From Balaenoptera acutorostrata (Eukaryota; Chordata; Mammalia; Artiodactyla; Balaenopteridae), in NCBI RefSeq assembly GCF_949987535.1, contig NC_080082.1:44579874-44643873 (forward strand): a stretch of DNA of 64,000 bases, given 5' to 3'. Positions 56,719 through 64,000 of the stretch are shown here, piece after piece (the stretch's first letter is position 1; the number at the start of each line of letters is the position of its first letter). The position numbers and the translations under genes were made by a program. The notes beneath the pieces were generated by a model. That model was not told the origin of the DNA. It did not search any database and saw only the letters and a program-made list of their open reading frames with translations.

Positions 56719-57214
56719 AATATAGTGGAATATTATTCAGCCTTTGAAAGAAGGATGTCCTAGCATCTGTGACACAATGGATGGACCTGGAGCACATTAT
56801 GCTAAGAAAGGCAAATATTACATGATCTTACTTAAATGTAGAATCTGAAAAATTTGAACTTATTAAAGCAGGGAGTAGAATGGTGGTTACCAGGGATTGG
56901 TGGTGGTGAAAATAGGGAGATCTTGGTCAAAAGGTACAAAGTTTCAGTTATGCAGGATGAATAAGTTCTGGAGATCTAATATACAGCATGGTGACTATAG
57001 TTAATCTTACTGTATTATATGCTTGAAATCTTAAGTGTTCTCACTGCCTAAAAAGAAATAACTTTGTAAAGGGATGGATATGTCAATTAGTTTCATTGTG
57101 GAAATCATTTCACAATGTACACATACATCAAAACGTCACATTTTAAACTTAAATATGTACAATTTATAATTGTCAATTACACCTCTATAAAGCTGAGGGA
57201 AAAATGCCAGTGGT

Positions 57215-57650
57215 CACTGTGAATCTCTATGAAAGAGGTCTAGTTTGCATTTTCCTGACTTATTGACACAGAATGCCATTTGGGGACCACCTCTTTGGTG
57301 GTTATAGAGCCTTACATTACAGGGTCCCAGTGCACCAATTACAGAAGAAGCTCAGAGGGGGAAAGCTAACTATAGGGTCTTACCAAGTAGTATCCAAACT
57401 GGGTGTGGAAAAATATCATCTGAGTTGAGCCAAGGAGAGAAAAGTATCCAGACACATGTAACAACTGTCACAAAAGCCTGAAGGTGTGAACCACTGCCAT
57501 GGAGCTAGAGAACTGCAAGTCATTCTATATTATTGGACTGTAAAGTGCTAAGGGCACAGCGAGGGAGATGAAACTGAGCAGGCCAGCAGAGGACAGACCA
57601 AAAAGGACCTTACACCAGATAAGGGGTTTGAGTTTGTTGCTTTGTTGCAC
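57215..57650. other. unassigned sequence
   Basis: Nothing recognisable. This is the 3' flank of the L1. Confidence 0.4.
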
Positions 57651-57654
57651 TGAC

Positions 57655-57790
57655 TTCCTTAATAGTTAATGACATTCATTCATTCATCTATTCTTTTATC
57701 CATTTACTCAACCAACATTTAGTGAGCATCTCCAAGGTGCCGGCTCCAGAGAAGAAATGAGTCAGGAAGAATTCAGAGGAGGCTAGAGAT
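57655..57790 (+). mobile_element. old LINE-like start with (ATTC)n
   Basis: 'cattcattcattcatctatt', 'ctcaaccaacatttagtgag' and 'catctccaaggtgccggctc' resemble the start of the old L2-like family. The 3' continuation is lost. Confidence 0.6.
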
Positions 57791-59545
57791 GGGCCACTGT
57801 GTGGAAGCTCTTGGTCTAACAAGGACACAGAACCATCTGTAAGCTCCACAGAGATACACAGCTCCTTTGAAGCCCAGCCTGATCTACCAACACCACCACC
57901 AGACATTTTCTCCTCATGTTCTTGGGTGGGAGGGAAGTGGCCTGGCATCTTAATCATTCTTGGGCCTTGAATGGCCAGATGAGGCCATCATAATCTGTCA
58001 CATCAGCTAGAGCAAGATGAATAAAATGGATCATTGTCACTGAGGGGAAGACCTATTGAAATAATTGAAAGGAGACTTGCCTAAGAAAGAAGAGGTCTGG
58101 GAAGGCATAGAGAAAACAAAGCTTGAAGATAAATAGTACTAGCAGCAACAACCTTAAAGACCTCAGCATAGTAATGTGGAGATGACAAGGAATTCACAGC
58201 AAAAAAGGCTAGTGATTTATGGAGCGCATGCCAGGAGGGTCCAGGCTGACAGCAGAGATGCTAATCATAAGCCAAAGCAGATTATCTGTCAAGGTAAGTT
58301 GCTATCTTTAAAAAAGCAAATGTTGGCAGAGCGATTGGTAGCAGGCAAAAGAGCTTCTTTCAGTCTCCCCAGGCGAGTGCCAACAGACCCAACTTGACGG
58401 TTAATCATGACATCTCCCCTAGCTCCCTAATGAACCCTGAGGTCAGACAAACTGAGAATGGCAGCACCAGGCAAAGCTAAAGGAGAGGCCCTGTCAGGCT
58501 GGTCAGCACACAGAGCCAAAATGGCTAACACACGATGGCAGGCAACCACCAGCTCTGTTTCTGTCAATGCTGCAATGTCAGGAGGGAGGGAGCATAGTGA
58601 ATTCTGGCTCCTAACTCTCCCTACTTCCATTATCTGTACTTGTGAAAGGAGAGGCTAGACCATTACCTTCTTCTCAGCCCCCACCAAAGGCATGGAAACT
58701 TTTGTTTGCATCTCCTGGTTTCAACTGAAAGGCAATGAGCTTTGACACCTAAGAGCCTCTTGAGTTTGAGAACTACTTAGAGGGCAGAAAGACGTGAAAT
58801 GCCCAGCAAGTAAGAGTGAGGGAACTGGTGATTCCCGGAGTGTGTTCTGGCCTTGAGATTCTTACCACCAAATGGGCTTCCATGTTTACATATAGTTTGA
58901 GAAAGAGCACATACTATGTCACTCCATGAGTTGGATTCTGAGCAGGAGGAACAGCAGATACCAAGACCCTAAGGGAGGGAGGAGTGGGGCACACTGGCAG
59001 GTGCTCCGACTCAGTGTGGTCCCAGGAAGAGACACGGAAAGCACTGAAGTGCTCCCTATACCCTGCACTAGCCTAACCCACTTCCATCCCTTCTTCACCA
59101 GCAGAGCACAGTTTTGCTATGGAAAGAAAAAAGAAAAAATTAGGCAATGCAGCTCACTGAGCCTTACTAGAATTTCACAACAGGGGTTTGCTCTCCTAGA
59201 TTGCTGATCAGAACTAAACTTTGCAGGCCCAAAGAATGGTAGGTTTCCTATACTACCAGTTCTGCTCATGTGATATTTCAGACTTGAGTTAACTATCTCA
59301 GTGAATTATTATAAAGGCTCTTCCAGCCACCTACATTTGACCTATGATCTTGCACAGACATTAAAACAAAGGTCTCTGAACAAGAGCACCCCCACTCTGC
59401 CTGTCACCAAAAGATATACTTGGTAGTCACTTGGGAAATATCTCTTTGGACTGGGGAACAACGACCTCCAGCATCATTTTGGAATTTTATCCATCTGTAC
59501 TAGAGGAACTTCTGTATTTTTTTCACCATGAGCAAAGTATTTGTA
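57791..59545. other. unassigned sequence with a possible conserved element
   Basis: No repeat or gene recognised over about 1.7 kb. The part at 58,170-58,460 is non-repetitive and motif-dense and is treated in the findings. Frames of 66-93 codons lack domains. Confidence 0.4.
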
Positions 59546-59549
59546 GCTT

Positions 59550-59672
59550 TGGAATTGGATAGTGGGGTTGAAATTACACAACTACATGGCTGTGTGGCCA
59601 AAGGCAAGTTAATCTCCAAGCCCCAGTTTTCTGATCTGCACAATAAGGCTGTAGCTGGAGTTTACAAATCCC
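59550..59672 (+). repeat. MIR SINE fragment
   Basis: 'tggaattggatagtggggtt', 'ctgtgtggccaaaggcaagt' and 'ccccagttttctgatctgca' give the MIR core in sense orientation. Confidence 0.75.
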
Positions 59673-62125
59673 TGTTCTAGCACTCTGAGGTCAACAGAGC
59701 TCATCTGTCTCCTCCTCTGTCCTGCTGTCTCTGTTTAAATTTTTTTCCCAGTGACCAATTAATAACTGGTTATCACATACAGATTCCAAAAAGAGAACAT
59801 TTGGGAGATGGTACCTTATCTGGTTGACCTTATCTAGCAAAATTTTACAACAATCCCTGCCAACGCTGAAGGTCTTGCCCGCTCCCCTGGTCACTGGGAG
59901 AGAATGTGGTCACCTACACATAAGACATTGGGCCATGGGTTTGGCAGGCATAATGGACCGTGCCCCAGGCATTCTGTTTGATGGTTAGCCAAACCACTAT
60001 GGGTTTGGGTAGTTTTCCTTTGCAGGACAGCTGGAGTAAACCATAGATTCTAAACCTCCCAACACAGATTTCATCCTAAAACATTTGCTTTCCAAGCGAG
60101 GCGTTAACATTCAAGATGATTGCCCTCAGCTCAAAGTTGGCTCTCAGCCTGGATTTTGTGTTCTCTCACTGTAGGTTTTCTGAAATTCATAGCAATTATT
60201 CTCAAAAAACTTGCAGTTATTCATTCTTCTCTCCACTCAAGTCCTGTGGTAATAAGACGGGGTTGAGAATTGGCAGCACCTGACAGCCAAACTAGTCACC
60301 TGCTAAGTTTGACCAGAGGAACACTGCCACCCCATCCCCAGGTCCCTGAGGATCCAGAAGGGTCTTCACAGCATCCATGCATCCTTCTCCTGTTGTACCC
60401 TACTTTCCCTCTTGGAAATCTCCCCTCTATAAGCCAGGCCCAAGCCAACGAGTATGTCCTATTTCTGGCCACAGAAATTGTTTCAGCAGTGGGCATACCA
60501 CCCAACCAGAGCCAATGTGGTGTGATGGCCCTGTGTGAATAAATACAATGACACTCTGTTTAAGAAAGGAGCAGAAGCTGCTCCTCCTCACTGTTGCGGT
60601 ATCTCCTTAAAACCGTAATAGGTGGCCAGACCTTGTAGGCAGGAGTTAGATAAACCCAGTCTCCAGATTTTACAGTACAAGGTCACAGGCCTTCTGACTC
60701 TGGAAACTGTAAGCACATACCTCCAAAACTGCCTCAAGAGTCTCTCATGAGGTGTACAGGAGGCTATTACAAGGTACATCCATTTGTCTCTCAAAGAGGT
60801 AAAAGAAGTTTTCATTTTTACTTTTTCTACTTTACTGTATAAAGTGTGTGAAATTCTGCCCAGATTTTGTAGTCTGGCTCATGCATACTCAAGAATAAAT
60901 CAGGTTTGCTCCCTCCTCTATATTGGCATTTGGGGCAGGGGGTGCAGGGGTCTTTTTCTTAGAAGGATTTTTAATTTCCCCAACAGCCCTTTGGTTGGAA
61001 GTGCTGACACAAAGACTCTCTTCTCCAGACTTGAAGCTGGAAGGATGAGTTACAGCCATTTTTACACCCTGAGGGGAGAAGCTACTTGAGAATGGTCTTA
61101 CACCAAAGAATTGGAGCCAGGAACAGGGAGGAAGAAGCAGAGTCATGATGGCTTCACCTGAGTCCCTGGGTCCATCCCTGCCTGATTATCCCTGAACTTT
61201 GTCATTTTGTAAGCCAAAATATTCCCTTTTTGATCAGTAAATTTGGTGCAGTTTTCTATCTTTTGCAAGAGAAAGCATCCTAGCTGAGTTTATGCCCAAT
61301 TACTATAAGTATTTTAAGTGTTTTTCACTTGAATCTTGAAATATAGCTGTGGTATAATAAAACTCTGAGTCCCTGAATCAGGAAAGCTATCAAGGAAAAG
61401 CCTTAACCTCTTACTTGAATCCCTTGTATAATTCTGTCACTAGGTAGCTGTCCAGCCATTGTGTGCTCACACCCAGTATGGGGATCTTGCTGCCTCTAAA
61501 TCAGCCCATTCCACTCCATGCAGCTCTACCTGCCCATGAGCCCTTCCTCAGGCCTCCCTTACCTTCCGCCATCAAGTCAACTATGGACCACAGGGAACAG
61601 GGGCACATCTCTTTCCTCCAGGGCCCTCTAAATCGAAGTCAGGTCTCACATCTCTCTAAATAAATATGCTCTTCTCCAGGCTAAATTTCTGTTATTTATG
61701 CACCTGGTACACAATCATTTCTTATTTAAAACCAAATCAATAAATGGGTAGTGCCTCCTTTAATGAAGGCTGAACAGAAATCCAGTTTTGCTTTATTGTG
61801 GTGTCAACCGTCTCAACATCTTACAAGTGGCATCCTACAAATGCATCAGACCAATGGCCTGGGTTCTTGGTAGGCAATTACCTGGAATATCAAGTTCAAG
61901 GATGGAGAAGAATATTGTGGAAAATTGTGCTTTGGTTAGGAAGCTGGAACTCGCTGATCTCCATTACAACCCCAGGCACAAAGAGGCTCATGTGGGCCTG
62001 TAAGTGAACTAAAGATGTACTAGGGGTTGTGCAGCAAGTGAAGCAGCTTGGGCCCAGTGGCTCTGTGTCTCTCTCCAATGAGGAAGAAGAAAGATCCAAA
62101 AGGCTGTAATTGACAAGGAACACAA
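59673..62125. other. unassigned sequence
   Basis: About 2.4 kb without a recognised gene. Parts (60,270-60,560 and 61,140-61,290) have the look of very old repeats, but I cannot assign them. Frames of up to 101 codons are not supported as coding. Confidence 0.4.
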
Positions 62126-62129
62126 ACTT

Positions 62130-62285
62130 TAGAGCCAGGGGGTCTCTATTTGAATTTCAATTCTTCCTCTTACCATTTGAGTTTGAGTGCAATATGTAAC
62201 CTCTCTGTATCCCCTTCCTTAGCAGAGGAAATTACCATCTGCCTCAGGTGTGTCATTATTTAAGCTCTTAAACCATTATTTGGTA
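62130..62285 (+). repeat. MIR SINE fragment
   Basis: 'tagagccagggggtctctat', 'tgaatttcaattcttcctct', 'gcaatatgtaacctctctgt' and 'agcagaggaaattaccatct' follow the MIR order. Confidence 0.75.
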
Positions 62286-63389
62286 CACCATGTTGAAAAA
62301 AATACTCATAGCAGTTGTTAACAATAATATCATCATTACGACGTTCTGACTTCTTGTGGCTTCTGTCCCCATGAGTGCCCATCTCAAGGAATGAGTTTAA
62401 TGGCTCACCCGTGGAAGGAGTAGAAAGTACTGTCAACAAATCCAATGACACACCTGAAAATGCTCTTGAGGTTATGCCCTACATATTTTTCCTCCAAAAC
62501 TGCACTTCAATCATATTATTATACAAGAGCAGAGTTATTTCTACAAAGGAAGGCAGAAATGTAGTCATTCACAAAACAAGCCCTTGACTTTACCTTTACT
62601 GGCTTGAAGGTTCTCATACCAGGCTTCCTTACATTGGGGTGTACCTGTGTGGTTGCCCAGTAAATGTTCTACCCGGAATGGTGGCAACTGTTGATGAGTA
62701 CCTGGGTATTGAGGCTTTTGGACATGGGAGAAGCTTTGGTTCTTCCTGCCTAGTTGTCCACAATTCTCAGGCTAATTCTAGGTGGTAGAGTGAGGTCAAA
62801 CACTAACATCAAGCCTTTCTTAACATGGGCAGTCCAAAGGAGGTCAGGAATAACTGGAATTGAGCTCAGAACTCGGGGCATCAACTAGGTCAAGAAAGAG
62901 ATAGGCCGTATGGAAAGTGTTGAATGTTGTAAACCTGTGCCCCATTAAGGGCATTATGTAAGAGTAGTCCTGGAAGAGTCTTCATCCAAGTGTAGTGTCT
63001 TCTCTGAGATTGCTTCTAGGTGGGAAGAGCTGTGCACAGTCCCAGTCTAACTGTGAATTAACCATGAGACCTCAACAACTTACCACACAGCTCTCACCTG
63101 TGAAATGAGAAAGCTGGGATAGACCAATTGTTTGCATTTTAGGGTGCCCAGAGTTTTGATCACCAGCCAGGAAAGAGTCAAGAACCTACAGCAACTGTCT
63201 GTACTCAAGGAGGCTCCCAGCAGCAGAAGACTCCAAAGTCAACTGCACAGAGTCAGCCTAGCTTTGGTTTCTCTGCTTGACCCTTAGAGTCTTCAAACAC
63301 AGCACCTTGGACAGGTCTATGAACAGACAGGTGAAAACTAATATCTGAGGAACACCATATCACCTGGGGGGTTCCTTTGCTTTGTGGTG
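62286..63389. other. unassigned sequence
   Basis: No gene or repeat recognised. Confidence 0.4.
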
Positions 63390-63400
63390 ATTAAAAATAT

Positions 63401-63642
63401 TGTAAGGACTTCCCTGGTGGTCCAGTGGTTAAGAATCCGCCTTCCAATACAGGGGATGAAGGCTCAGTCCTTCGTTTAAGGAACTAAGATCCCACATGCC
63501 ATGGAGCAACTAAGCCCGAATGCTCTGGAGCCTGCGCGCCACAACTAGAGTGCCCGCATTCGGCAACTAGAGAGAAGACCGTGCACAACAATGAAGATAC
63601 TGCCTGCCGCAACTAAGACCCAATGCAGCCAAAAAAATAAAT
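63401..63642 (+). mobile_element. CHR-type tRNA-derived SINE with TSD
   Basis: It starts near 'ggacttccctggtggtccag' and has the diverged B-box-like 'ggctcagtccttcgtttaa', the body, and a short A-rich tail ending in 'aaaaaaataa'. An 11-base TSD (ATTAAAAATAT) lies at 63,390-63,400 and 63,643-63,653. It is more diverged than the copy at 48,907. Confidence 0.92.
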
Positions 63643-63953
63643 ATTAAAAATATAAAACCTTCATAAATATTGCACCCCAGCTTTCAAATGGACAATTGCC
63701 ATTGGGCTCAATGGGTGCCATTTCATTTTAAATAAATAAATAAACAAACAAATAAAAATAGTATAGAAATCTTTAGCAGGATTATTGCTAATATAGCAAT
63801 AGTTCTGATTGAGAAGTGTAACCAAAATTGAGACTTCCAGGGCTGAAAAAGAGCTTTCCAACACCAATTAATAGACTGTTGGGTAATGTCATAATCAATG
63901 TTGCTGGAGTGGTTATTAAAATAGCATAATTATGTTAAGTAGTTTGTAAAAAA

Positions 63954-63971
63954 AGAGAGAGAGAGAGAGAG
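63954..63971. repeat. (AG)n microsatellite
   Basis: A short AG run at the window edge, visible directly. Confidence 0.9.
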
Positions 63972-64000
63972 CAATGGAACACACTTGTGGCATGAACTGG

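Larger units (their letters stand above)
51116..57201 (+). mobile_element. L1 insertion with exact 13-bp TSD, decayed ORF2, no ORF1 found
   Basis: A perfect 13-base TSD (AAATGCCAGTGGT) lies at 51,103-51,115 and 57,202-57,214. The 5' end reads 'gggacatcagtaagacggtg', an L1 5' UTR start. Decayed ORF2 begins near 52,550. Endonuclease-region text lies at 53,050-53,241 (IYRTFYPTVAEYTFF), the reverse transcriptase 'LFADDMIL' catalytic motif near 54,785, and ORF2 C-terminal blocks at 55,259-55,519 and 56,137-56,331. Stops and frameshifts are frequent. Without two nested SINEs it is about 5.6 kb, and only about 1.4 kb precedes ORF2. Likely an L1MA-type subfamily. Confidence 0.95.

Noticed and set aside
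1..64000. CRISPR arrays, bacterial operons, phage or plasmid features
   Set aside because: The window is full of mammalian MIR, L1, L2, hAT, MaLR and tRNA-derived SINE sequences. No regularly spaced repeat array or dense prokaryotic coding pattern exists.

Overview
The window is mammalian nuclear DNA with no protein-coding gene, tRNA, rRNA or CRISPR array that I can support. It holds no long open frame. The longest frames (up to 176 codons) lie in or antisense to retrotransposons or in low-complexity sequence. It reads as intergenic or deep intronic DNA. The best lineage clue is a set of five tRNA-derived SINEs of the 'ttccctggtgg...cagtggtt' type in the last 21 kb. These match the CHR family of cetaceans and their closest artiodactyl relatives. 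I recognised no ruminant Bov-tA or BovB element, so a whale or dolphin is the most likely source. This is inference from repeat content.

Layout. (1) About 1-25.8 kb is GC-richer and has no recognised young retrotransposon. It carries old MIR fragments, old L2-like LINE fragments, hAT relics (MER20/MER5-like), 3' ends of old L1s at 3.5-4.0 and 13.6-13.8 kb, a MaLR (MLT1-type) LTR at 20.4-20.8 kb, a probable second LTR at 17.6-18.2 kb, microsatellites, and long unique stretches. A few of those stretches look like possible conserved non-coding elements. (2) About 25.8-40 kb is AT-rich and packed with old repeats: L2-like LINEs, L1M 5' regions, MER20, MER5, MIR and probable LTRs. (3) About 40.3-43.6 kb is a composite L1 locus. 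An old L1 contains an internal duplication, a Tigger-type DNA transposon and a younger 5'-truncated L1 with its own target-site duplication (TSD), and it is capped by an antisense SINE. (4) About 43.6-51.1 kb has mixed old repeats, a 19-bp minisatellite and one intact SINE. (5) 51,116-57,201 is one L1 insertion bounded by a perfect 13-bp TSD. Its ORF2 is decayed and two SINEs have inserted into it. (6) 57.2-64 kb is mostly unique, AT-rich sequence with MIR/L2 relics and one more SINE.

The elements do not form a functional system. The window records layered transposition: old L2/MIR/hAT, then L1M and MaLR, then younger L1, then CHR-type SINEs mobilised by L1. The most useful points for follow-up are the L1 with exact boundaries but no recognisable ORF1, a poly(A)-only insertion flanked by a TSD at 30.57 kb, a near-perfect 20-bp inverted repeat at 22.71 kb, the duplication/Tigger structure at 40.8-41.6 kb, and several candidate conserved non-coding blocks. 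Repeat family names come from memory of consensus sequences and were not searched.
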